From contig PBJS01000024.1 in assembly GCA_002721165.1 (NCBI GenBank), positions 4,930-68,929 of the forward strand: a stretch of DNA of 64,000 nucleotides, written 5' to 3'. Below are positions 42,814 to 50,326 of the stretch, in pieces (the stretch's first letter is position 1; every line of letters begins with the position of its first letter). A program made the position numbers and the translations under genes. Under the pieces are notes generated by a model that had not been told where the DNA came from, ran no database searches, and saw only the letters and a list, made by a program, of their open reading frames with translations. Source of the stretch: Legionellales bacterium. GTDB taxonomy: Bacteria > Pseudomonadota > Gammaproteobacteria > Eutrophobiales > Eutrophobiaceae.

Positions 42814-43494
42814 TTATGTACTTGTAGTTACTTCGTTCTGATTTTCATCTTCTAATTGCTTTTTGTGGCCAAAAATTTCGCCCTTGAAAAGCCAGACTTT
42901 TACCCCAATAATGCCGTAAGTTGTACTAGCTTCAGTAGTTGCGTAATCAATATCAGCTCGCAAAGTATGAAGCGGCACTCGACCTTCCCTGTACCATTCG
43001 GTGCGTGCTATTTCTGCCCCATTTAATCTTCCACTTACAGTAATTTTGATCCCCTCAGCCCCTAATCTCATTGTATTTGTAACTGCGCGCTTCATTGCTC
43101 TTCGAAACATAATTCTTCTTTCAATTTGTTGAGCAACACTCTCGGCAACTAGAAAAGCATCTAACTCTGGTTTACGAATCTCTTCGACGCTAACGTGCGT
43201 AGGAACACCCATCATGTTTGAAACTTGAATACGAAGACGTTCAATATCTTCGCCTTTTTTACCAATAACAATTCCAGGACGAGCTGTATGAATAATAACC
43301 CGTGCATTACCTGCTGGCCTTTCAATTTGAATACGGCTAACAGATGCATTTGCTAATTTCTTACGCAAAAAGTCTCGAACCTTTATGTCTGCATTAAGAT
43401 ATTCGGCATAATTTTTACTATCCGCGTACCATGTAGACGTCCAATCTTTAATAATGCCTAAACGTATTCCTGTTGGATGTACTTTCTGACCCAT
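42814..43494 (-). CDS. rpsC: 30S ribosomal protein S3
   Basis: Head protein at the mRNA entry channel with helicase activity. MGQKVHPTGIRLGIIKDWTS, the KH domain GIVIGKKGEDIERLR and the C-terminal TTYGIIGVKVWLFKGEI are diagnostic. The 226 residues fit. Confidence 0.98.
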   Translation of the reverse strand: MGQKVHPTGIRLGIIKDWTSTWYADSKNYAEYLNADIKVRDFLRKKLANASVSRIQIERPAGNARVIIHTARPGIVIGKKGEDIERLRIQVSNMMGVPTHVSVEEIRKPELDAFLVAESVAQQIERRIMFRRAMKRAVTNTMRLGAEGIKITVSGRLNGAEIARTEWYREGRVPLHTLRADIDYATTEASTTYGIIGVKVWLFKGEIFGHKKQLEDENQNEVTTST

Positions 43495-43499
43495 AAACC

Positions 43500-43841
43500 T
43501 TATTTCTCTCCCTTCTCTGATACTTTCACAGTTAAATGACTCGTTCTTTTTAAAATCCTATCAGCTCGACCTCTTGCTCGTGGACGTAATCGTTTCATCG
43601 TCGGCCCTTGATTCACTTGAACTTCAGTTATTTTAAGTTCATCAATATCAGCACCGTCATTATTTTCGGCATTCGCAATTGCTGACTCGAGTACTTTTTT
43701 AACAATTTTCGCCCCTTTTTTATTACTAAATGACAATAAAGTAACGGCGCGATCTGCCGACATACCGCGTATTTGATCTGCTATCAATCGCATTTTTTGC
43801 GGTGACAAATGTGTGTACTTCAATGTTGCTGATGTTGTCAT
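43500..43841 (-). CDS. rplV: 50S ribosomal protein L22
   Basis: Its loop lines the exit tunnel near the macrolide site. KYTHLSPQKMRLIADQIRGM and VNQGPTMKRLRPRARGRADR are diagnostic and the loop is unaltered. The 113 residues fit. Confidence 0.97.
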   Translation of the reverse strand: MTTSATLKYTHLSPQKMRLIADQIRGMSADRAVTLLSFSNKKGAKIVKKVLESAIANAENNDGADIDELKITEVQVNQGPTMKRLRPRARGRADRILKRTSHLTVKVSEKGEK

Positions 43842-43865
43842 TGTGTATTTCTTTATTTTTAACCT

Positions 43866-44135
43866 TTATGTTTTTTTGTCTGCAATATGTCCTCGAAAAG
43901 TCCGAGTAAGTACAAATTCACCCAATTTATGTCCCACCATATTTTCAGAAACATAAATAGGTATATGATCACGACCATTATGAATAGCAATTGTTAGGCC
44001 TACCATCTCAGGCATTATCATTGAACGACGCGACCAAGTTTTAATTGGGCGTTTATCACTAGTTTGCTTAGCAACCTCTATCTTTTTTAAAAGATGATGG
44101 TCAACAAATGGTCCTTTTCTTATCGATCGTGCCAT
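43866..44135 (-). CDS. rpsS: 30S ribosomal protein S19
   Basis: Head protein bridging subunits. MARSIRKGPFVDHHLLKKIE, TWSRRSMIMPEMVGLTIAIH and GHKLGEFVLTRTFRGH are diagnostic. The 89 residues fit. Its ATG shares one base with the rplB stop. Confidence 0.98.
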   Translation of the reverse strand: MARSIRKGPFVDHHLLKKIEVAKQTSDKRPIKTWSRRSMIMPEMVGLTIAIHNGRDHIPIYVSENMVGHKLGEFVLTRTFRGHIADKKT

Positions 44136-44971
44136 TATTTTTCTCTCTGTAATTTACGTTTACGAACGATTAATTTATCAGTTCGTTTATTTTTTCTTGT
44201 CTTAAAGCCTTTCGTTGGAGTACCCCATGGACTCACTGGATGACGCCCGCCAGAAGTACGCCCCTCACCTCCTCCATGCGGATGATCAACAGGGTTCATT
44301 GCGACGCCACGAACAGTTGGTCTTATTCCACGCCAGCGCTTCGCTCCTGCTTTTCCTAATGATCGCAATTGATGTTCGGTATTACTAACCTCCCCTATTG
44401 TGGCTCGACATTCTGATAATATTTTACGCATTTCACCAGAACGCAATCTAACAGTTGCATGATGACCTTCTTTAGCAACTAATTGGGCTGAAGTTCCCGC
44501 ACTTCTTGCAATTTGTGCTCCCTTGCCTGGTTTTAATTCAATGCAATGAATATTAGTACCTAAAGGTATATCTCTCATACGCATACAATTACCAATTTGG
44601 ATTGATGCTTGTTCACCAGACATTACTTTATCACCCTGTTTGAGGCCATTAGGAGCGATTATGTAACGCCTTACACCATCAACATACAGTAAAAGTGCAA
44701 TATGGCTTGTCCTATTAGGGTCATATTCAATACGCTCAACTTTGGCCGATAATCCGTCTTTATCACGTTTGAAATCAATTAATCGGTAACGCTGTTTAGA
44801 ACCGCCCCCACGGTGTCTAACCGTTATCCGTCCATTATTATTACGTCCAGCACATTTGTTCTGCTTTTCCAATAGAGGTTCATATGGTTTACCCTTATGA
44901 AGCTCGGGACTGGCGACTTTAATCATCGAACGGCGTCCGGCTGATGTCGGTTTTGGATTAATTAGTGTCAT
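44135..44971 (-). CDS. rplB: 50S ribosomal protein L2
   Basis: Core peptidyl-transferase-region protein. NNNGRITVRHRGGGSKQRYR, the functionally important VRGVAMNPVDHPHGGGEGRT segment with the conserved His, and the basic tail are intact. The 278 residues fit. Confidence 0.98.
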   Translation of the reverse strand: MTLINPKPTSAGRRSMIKVASPELHKGKPYEPLLEKQNKCAGRNNNGRITVRHRGGGSKQRYRLIDFKRDKDGLSAKVERIEYDPNRTSHIALLLYVDGVRRYIIAPNGLKQGDKVMSGEQASIQIGNCMRMRDIPLGTNIHCIELKPGKGAQIARSAGTSAQLVAKEGHHATVRLRSGEMRKILSECRATIGEVSNTEHQLRSLGKAGAKRWRGIRPTVRGVAMNPVDHPHGGGEGRTSGGRHPVSPWGTPTKGFKTRKNKRTDKLIVRKRKLQREK

Positions 44972-44991
44972 AGTTTATACAAACCTTATTT

Positions 44992-45291
44992 TTATCCATC
45001 ACCCATAAAATCAATATCGAAACCAGGTTTCAACTTGATGTAGGCTTTTTTCCAATTTGCACGTTGCCCAGGTGAGCGTTTAAAAATTTTTCTTTTCCCT
45101 TTAACATTTGTAACCTGAACTGATTCTACTTCAGCTCCATCAAACATAAGTTCTATTGCTTTTTTAATTTCCGGTTTTGTTGCACTTTTAGAAACTTTAA
45201 AAACATACTGATTGTTAAGCTCACCAATCATGCTAGATTTTTCAGTTACTTTAGGCTCCAACAATATCGACATTATTTTTTGCTCATTCAT
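44992..45291 (-). CDS. rplW: 50S ribosomal protein L23
   Basis: Tunnel-exit protein that docks trigger factor and SRP. The start MNEQKIMSILLEPKVTEKSS overlaps the rplD stop as ATGA, implying coupling; three extra upstream codons are not needed. FKVSKSATKPEIKKAIELMF and RSPGQRANWKKAYIKLKPGF are diagnostic. It is 99 residues. Confidence 0.97.
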   Translation of the reverse strand: MNEQKIMSILLEPKVTEKSSMIGELNNQYVFKVSKSATKPEIKKAIELMFDGAEVESVQVTNVKGKRKIFKRSPGQRANWKKAYIKLKPGFDIDFMGDG

Positions 45292-45905
45292 GACAACCAT
45301 TCCTCTACTTTCTCAACAGCTGTCTGTGTTATCAAAACTTTTTCAAAACCAATTAATGAGTAGGGATCAATCTCATTAGTATCCATTACATCAACTTTTG
45401 GAATATTTCTAACGCCTAAATAGAGATTTTCGCTTAGCCCTTCTGTTATAATTAAAGCTTCTTTAAGACCAAGTTTATCTAACTTATCTTTTACCAACTT
45501 TGTCTTTGACTCAGCCACATCAAATTCATCAACACATATAAATCTCTTTTGTCTCACAAGTTCAGAAAAAATTGATCGCATTGCGCCACGAAACATTTTT
45601 TTATTTATTTTTTTACTATAATCACGTGGTTTTGTAGCAAATGTAACACCGCCTCCACGCCATAGTGGACTACGAATAGTGCCAACTCTTGCGCGACCAG
45701 TTCCTTTTTGTCTCCATGGTTTTCTGCCTCCGCCTCTAACTTCTGAGCGAGATTTTTGAGCTTTTGTTCCCGAACGAGAACCAGCCATATAACTAACTAA
45801 AACTTGATGAACTAATGGCTCATTAAATTCAGCGGCAAAAACACTATCAGCGACGCTCATTGTGCCTGCTTGTTTTTTGCCTGATTTTTCAATTTTAAGT
45901 TTCAT
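45288..45905 (-). CDS. rplD: 50S ribosomal protein L4
   Basis: Exit-tunnel protein, and in E. coli the S10 operon repressor. GSRSGTKAQKSRSEVRGGGR and KPWRQKGTGRARVGTIRSPL form the tunnel loop. The 205 residues fit. No S10-type leader lies upstream of rpsJ in this genome. Confidence 0.97.
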   Translation of the reverse strand: MKLKIEKSGKKQAGTMSVADSVFAAEFNEPLVHQVLVSYMAGSRSGTKAQKSRSEVRGGGRKPWRQKGTGRARVGTIRSPLWRGGGVTFATKPRDYSKKINKKMFRGAMRSIFSELVRQKRFICVDEFDVAESKTKLVKDKLDKLGLKEALIITEGLSENLYLGVRNIPKVDVMDTNEIDPYSLIGFEKVLITQTAVEKVEEWLS

Positions 45906-45912
45906 AAATTAA

Positions 45913-46644
45913 TTAGTCCGATTCTTCTTTTTTGGCTGCTTCTTTTTTAGGAGCTTCTTCTTTTTTGGCTGCTTCTTTTTTAGGAGCTTCTTGCTTTATA
46001 TTTTTGGTTATTTTAGTCGATGGTCTAACAATAACACTTCCACCTTTGCTGGCTGGAATTGCTCCTTTTATTAAAAGAAGGTTACGTTCAATATCTATGC
46101 CTACGATCTCAAGATTTTGAGTTGTCCTTTTCACGTCTCCATAGTGTCCAGCCATTTTTTTTCCTTTAAATACTCTGCCAGGTGTTTGACATTGTCCTAT
46201 CGAACCTGGGGCACGATGTGATAAAGAATTGCCATGTGTGTTACGTTGATGGCTAAAATTATGGCGCTTAATAACACCAGAAAACCCTTTCCCCTTTGAC
46301 GTGCCTGTAACATCCACTTTTTGACCAGTCTCAAAAATATCAACTTTTATCGCCTCACCGAGTTTATATTGTTCAAGTTCTTCTAGATTAACTCTATATT
46401 CTAAAAGTCCTTCACCCATATCAACGTTTGCTTTTGCATAATTACCTGCTTCAGCTTTGGTTAGTCCATTAGTTTTTTTCGACCCCCATGAAACTTGGAC
46501 AGCGCTATAACCTTTTTCTTGTTGAGTTAATAAACTAGTTACATGATTTGGTGTAGCCTCTACAACCGTAACAGGTATAGAAGCACCATCTTCCCTAAAG
46601 AGACGTGTCATTCCGCATTTTCTACCTACTATTCCGATTGTCAT
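45913..46644 (-). CDS. rplC: 50S ribosomal protein L3 with Lys/Glu/Ala repeat tail
   Basis: Assembly protein at the base of the peptidyl-transferase centre. TIGIVGRKCGMTRLFREDGA, FSHQRNTHGNSLSHRAPGSI and GQCQTPGRVFKGKKMAGHYG are diagnostic; the Gln in the GNSLSHRAPGSIGQCQ loop is the usual methylation region. The protein has 243 residues, about 30 more than usual. The excess is a charged tail with APKKEAAKKEE repeated, encoded by a perfect 33-base tandem duplication. The tail is predicted to be disordered. Confidence 0.97.
   Translation of the reverse strand: MTIGIVGRKCGMTRLFREDGASIPVTVVEATPNHVTSLLTQQEKGYSAVQVSWGSKKTNGLTKAEAGNYAKANVDMGEGLLEYRVNLEELEQYKLGEAIKVDIFETGQKVDVTGTSKGKGFSGVIKRHNFSHQRNTHGNSLSHRAPGSIGQCQTPGRVFKGKKMAGHYGDVKRTTQNLEIVGIDIERNLLLIKGAIPASKGGSVIVRPSTKITKNIKQEAPKKEAAKKEEAPKKEAAKKEESD
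45922..45987. repeat. Perfect 33-base tandem duplication in rplC
   Basis: Two identical 33-base units lie head to tail in the last codons of rplC (45922-45954 and 45955-45987). Each encodes an in-frame 11-residue Lys/Glu/Ala unit of the type PKKEAAKKEEA. The exact identity suggests a recent slippage event or ongoing repeat homogenisation. Confidence 0.95.
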
Positions 46645-46674
46645 TTCTACTATTCCAATTTATACCTGTTACTA

Positions 46675-46989
46675 TTAATTAAGTTTGATTTGAACATCAA
46701 CACCAGCGGCTAAATCAAGTTTCATTAAAGCATCCACCGTTTTGTCAGTTGGATTTATAATATCCATAAGCCTTTTATGTGTTCGAATTTCATATTGGTC
46801 TCGAGCATCCTTATTAACATGAGGTGAAATTAGAACAGTAAAACGCTCCTTTTTAGTTGGTAAAGGAATAGGGCCTTTTATTTGGGCACCCGTACGTTGT
46901 GCAGTTTCAACAATCTCCTTTGTAGACTGGTCAATCAATCGATGATCAAATGCTTTAAGACGTATTCTAATTCTTTGTTGTTCAGCCAT
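46675..46989 (-). CDS. rpsJ: 30S ribosomal protein S10 (NusE)
   Basis: Ribosome head protein and transcription antitermination factor with NusB/NusG. RIRIRLKAFDHRLIDQSTKE, GPIPLPTKKERFTVLISPHV and RTHKRLMDI are diagnostic. The 104 residues fit. Only 33 bases separate it from fusA, so the classical S10 leader is absent. Confidence 0.98.
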   Translation of the reverse strand: MAEQQRIRIRLKAFDHRLIDQSTKEIVETAQRTGAQIKGPIPLPTKKERFTVLISPHVNKDARDQYEIRTHKRLMDIINPTDKTVDALMKLDLAAGVDVQIKLN

Positions 46990-47022
46990 TTATATTCTCA
47001 AATAATTATATTTATTAATAAG

Positions 47023-49122
47023 TTAGTTTCTGCTTGTTATGCTTTCGGCAATATTTGCCGGGACTTCATTGTATTTTTCAAATTCCATTGTATAAACTGC
47101 ACGACCTTGTGTTGCGGAACGAAGATCAGTTGCATATCCAAACATTTCGCTAAGCGGTACTTCAGCACGTATCACTTTCCCAGCGGGAGTTTCTTCCGTA
47201 CCCTGCAAAATACCGCGACGTCTATTTAGATCTCCGTTTACTGTACCCATATATTCTTCTGGTGTAACAATTTCGACTTTCATGATTGGCTCAAGTAGTA
47301 CCGGCTTTGCTTTGCTTGCGCCTTCTTTAAAACCCATTGACCCGGCTATTTTAAATGCCATTTCACTAGAATCTACATCATGGTAAGACCCATCGTATAA
47401 AGTAACCTTAACATCAACAACAGGATATCCCGCTATGATCCCATTTTCCATTTGATCAACAACGCCTTTCTCAACAGCGGGAATATATTCTTTTGGCACT
47501 ACTCCACCAACAATTTCATTTACAAACTCAAAACCTTCGCCAGCTTTTTTTGGCTCAATTTTAAATACAACATGTCCATATTGGCCTCGACCACCGGATT
47601 GTCTAACAAATTTACCTTCGACCTTTTCAAGAATTAAGCGAATTGTTTCGCGGTATGCTACTTGAGGTTTTCCTACATTAGCTTCAACACTAAATTCTCG
47701 TTTCAATCGATCAACAATAATTTCAAGGTGAAGCTCACCCATGCCCGATATGATTGTTTGCCCTGACTCTTCGTCAGTATGTACTCTAAACGAAGGATCT
47801 TCCTGGGCTAATTTACCTAAGGCTATCCCCATTTTTTCTTGGTCAGGTTTAGTTTTGGGTTCAACAGCAACGGATATAACTGGATCAGGAAATTCCATCC
47901 GTTCTAAGGTGATAATATTATTTTGGTCACAAAGTGTATCGCCCGTCACAATATCTTTTAATCCGACTGCTGCTGCTATATCTCCAGCACGAACTTCTTT
48001 AAGTTCTTCGCGACTATTAGCATGCATTTGTAATATTCGACCAACCCTTTCTTTTTTTCCTTTTACAGGATTAAACACCGTGTCGCCTGTATTTAGAACA
48101 CCCGAGTAAACTCTAAAAAAAGTCAGCGTTCCAACAAAAGGATCTGTTGCGATTTTAAATGCTAATGCTGCAAATGGGTCATCATCAGATGATTTTCTCT
48201 CACCTTCTGTTTCATTTTTATCGTCTAAAATTCCTTTAATTGGAGGTACATCAATGGGGGATGGTAAGTATTCGATAATAGCGTCTAACACTGTCTGTAT
48301 GCCTTTATTCTTAAATGCTGAACCACAAAATACCGGGACAATTTCATTTGCTAATGTTTGTAATCGTATACCTTTTTTTATCTGTTCCTGAGAAAGTTCG
48401 CCTGATTCAAGATAAATATTCATAAGTTCTTCATTTGCCTCAGCAGCACTTTCGACTATTTTTTCGTAATATTTCTTAGCTTCACTTTGCATTTCTTGGG
48501 GTATATCCTTCTCTTCAAACTTAATCCCCATATTTTCTTCTTCCCAATAGATTGCCTTCAATTTCACCAAATCGACGACGCCTTCAAAGTTGTCTTCTGC
48601 GCCGATTGGTAATTGCATAGTGATAGCGTTGGAGTTTAGGCGTTCCCTTATTTGTGTAACAACTCGTAGAAAATTTGCCCCTGCCCGGTCCATTTTATTT
48701 ACGAAGGCAATTCGGGGGACTGAATATTTGTTTGCTTGACGCCAAACAGTTTCAGATTGAGGCTCAACTCCGCCTACAGCACAAAATACCGCACAGCTTC
48801 CATCTAAAACACGCAGCGAACGTTCTACTTCGATTGTAAAATCAACATGCCCTGGTGTATCTATAATATTAATACGGTGCTCAGGAAATTGTGATGATGT
48901 CCCTTTCCAAAAACACGTTGTTGCAGCAGAAGTAATTGTAATTCCTCTTTCTTGTTCTTGTTCCATCCAATCCATAGTCGCCGCACCGTCATGAACTTCC
49001 CCAATTTTATGTGATACACCAGTATAGAAAAGAACGCGTTCTGTTGTTGTTGTTTTACCAGCATCAATATGAGCCATGATTCCTATGTTTCTGTAGTGTT
49101 CAATTGTTGTGTTTCTTGTCAT
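47023..49122 (-). CDS. fusA: Elongation factor G
   Basis: Translocase GTPase. G1 AHIDAGKTTTTER near residue 17, G2 with RGITITSAATT, G3 DTPGHVDFT near 88, G4 NKMDRAG near 142. Domains II-V follow, with the domain IV loop GGVVPKEYIPAVEKG. The 699 residues are normal. It is followed directly by rpsJ rather than by tufA. Confidence 0.98.
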   Translation of the reverse strand: MTRNTTIEHYRNIGIMAHIDAGKTTTTERVLFYTGVSHKIGEVHDGAATMDWMEQEQERGITITSAATTCFWKGTSSQFPEHRINIIDTPGHVDFTIEVERSLRVLDGSCAVFCAVGGVEPQSETVWRQANKYSVPRIAFVNKMDRAGANFLRVVTQIRERLNSNAITMQLPIGAEDNFEGVVDLVKLKAIYWEEENMGIKFEEKDIPQEMQSEAKKYYEKIVESAAEANEELMNIYLESGELSQEQIKKGIRLQTLANEIVPVFCGSAFKNKGIQTVLDAIIEYLPSPIDVPPIKGILDDKNETEGERKSSDDDPFAALAFKIATDPFVGTLTFFRVYSGVLNTGDTVFNPVKGKKERVGRILQMHANSREELKEVRAGDIAAAVGLKDIVTGDTLCDQNNIITLERMEFPDPVISVAVEPKTKPDQEKMGIALGKLAQEDPSFRVHTDEESGQTIISGMGELHLEIIVDRLKREFSVEANVGKPQVAYRETIRLILEKVEGKFVRQSGGRGQYGHVVFKIEPKKAGEGFEFVNEIVGGVVPKEYIPAVEKGVVDQMENGIIAGYPVVDVKVTLYDGSYHDVDSSEMAFKIAGSMGFKEGASKAKPVLLEPIMKVEIVTPEEYMGTVNGDLNRRRGILQGTEETPAGKVIRAEVPLSEMFGYATDLRSATQGRAVYTMEFEKYNEVPANIAESITSRN

Positions 49123-49149
49123 GATGCTTTCTCTAATTTTACTTCTCTC

Positions 49150-49620
49150 TTACCATCGAAAATGTGAAAAAGCTTTGTTTGCTTCTGCCATTCGGTGAGT
49201 ATCTTCACGTTTTTTAATTGCCGTCCCGCGATTTTCCGAAGCATCCAGTAATTCACCAGCTAAACGTGAACCCATATCCTTTTCACTACGTTTTTTTGCA
49301 GCATCAACAACCCAGCGCATAGCCAACGTCATGCTTCTTGCGGTCTTAACTTCAACTGGAATTTGGTAAGTGGCTCCACCAACACGCCGTGACTTTACCT
49401 CGACAATTGGTCTTATATTTTCAAGTGCTTTGTTAAAAATTTCGATTGGTTCTGCATTACCCTTGTTATTGATCTCATTGAGTGCGCCATAAACGATTCT
49501 TTCTGCAATTGATTTTTTGCCACTTCGCATAATGATATTAATAAATTTTGCCAAGACCATGTCTCCATATTTTGGATCTGGTAGGATTATCGTTTTCTCA
49601 GCAACTCTTCGTCTTGACAT
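49150..49620 (-). CDS. rpsG: 30S ribosomal protein S7
   Basis: Head assembly protein. MSRRRVAEKTIILPDPKYGD, VGGATYQIPVEVKTARSMTL and KKREDTHRMAEANKAFSHFR are diagnostic. The 156 residues fit. It lies between rpsL and fusA. Confidence 0.98.
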   Translation of the reverse strand: MSRRRVAEKTIILPDPKYGDMVLAKFINIIMRSGKKSIAERIVYGALNEINNKGNAEPIEIFNKALENIRPIVEVKSRRVGGATYQIPVEVKTARSMTLAMRWVVDAAKKRSEKDMGSRLAGELLDASENRGTAIKKREDTHRMAEANKAFSHFRW

Positions 49621-49665
49621 TGTCTATCTTTCTCAATTTATTTTTTAAGTTTACGGTCTAGTACT

Positions 49666-50040
49666 CTATGATTTTGGACGTTTTGCCCCATATTTAGATC
49701 GTCCACGTCGTCTGTCACCAACACCAGAAGTATCTAGCGTACCTCTTACTGTGTGGTAGCGAACACCGGGTAAGTCTTTAACTCTCCCACCTCTAATTAA
49801 AATTACAGAGTGTTCTTGTAGATTATGACCTTCACCACCAATGTATGTAGTTACCTCTTGACCATTAGTAAGTCGAACACGGGCCACTTTCCTCAATGCA
49901 GAGTTTGGTTTTTTTGGTGTTGTAGTATAAACACGGGTACACACCCCACGTCTTTGAGGGCACGCTTCTAACGCTGGGACATTGCTTTTAGCATTTTGTC
50001 GTTTTCGCGGTTTTCTAACTAATTGGTTTATTGTTGTCAT
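49666..50040 (-). CDS. rpsL: 30S ribosomal protein S12
   Basis: Decoding-centre protein. MTTINQLVRKPRKRQNAKSN, TPKKPNSALRKVARVRL and RVKDLPGVRYHTVRG are diagnostic. The lysines whose mutation gives streptomycin resistance (in PKKPNS and VKDLPG) are wild type. The 124 residues fit. It is the first gene of the long ribosomal block, with a leader of about 230 bases. Confidence 0.98.
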   Translation of the reverse strand: MTTINQLVRKPRKRQNAKSNVPALEACPQRRGVCTRVYTTTPKKPNSALRKVARVRLTNGQEVTTYIGGEGHNLQEHSVILIRGGRVKDLPGVRYHTVRGTLDTSGVGDRRRGRSKYGAKRPKS

Positions 50041-50237
50041 AAAAACTCTATATTTTTCAATTTATTATACGCGCAGACTACCTCGTTCATCCGAACTGAA
50101 CATACCTAATATATATGTATGTTTATTAATTCCAGTACGGATATACGTAAAAATTTCTTCGGATATCCTGAGGCACTATCTGGTATGTCAGCAAATTTAC
50201 AAAAAATTCACTATTTTTCCAGTACTTAACGCAAAAC

Positions 50238-50267
50238 GACAGGCGAGAAATAACCATCTAGCCTGTC
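50238..50267 (-). other. Hairpin at the 5' end of the rpsL leader
   Basis: On the minus strand GACAGGC pairs with GCCTGTC across 16 bases. It lies just after the predicted start point of the str promoter, so it would be at the very 5' end of the mRNA, where such stems often stabilise RNA. It could also help end rpoC read-through, but no clean U tract follows. Confidence 0.45.
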
Positions 50268-50278
50268 AAAGAGGCGAG

Positions 50279-50308
50279 ATTTTATGTCTTCGATAAGTAT
50301 TATGTCAA
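50279..50308 (-). promoter_or_regulatory. Promoter of the str-S10-spc-alpha block
   Basis: On the minus strand TTGACA, 18 bases, TAAAAT, beginning about 20 bases after the rpoC stop. The -35 is perfect. It is the only good promoter found upstream of rpsL, and the only evident one for the 16.5 kb of ribosomal genes that follow. Confidence 0.65.
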
Positions 50309-50326
50309 GGAGATTACAGCTTATAA

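Noticed and set aside
45922..45987. The 33-base repeat as part of a CRISPR or mobile element.
   Set aside because: Only two contiguous units without spacers, in frame inside rplC.
46990..47022. An L4-binding S10 leader before rpsJ.
   Set aside because: The spacer is 33 bases and cannot hold the structure.
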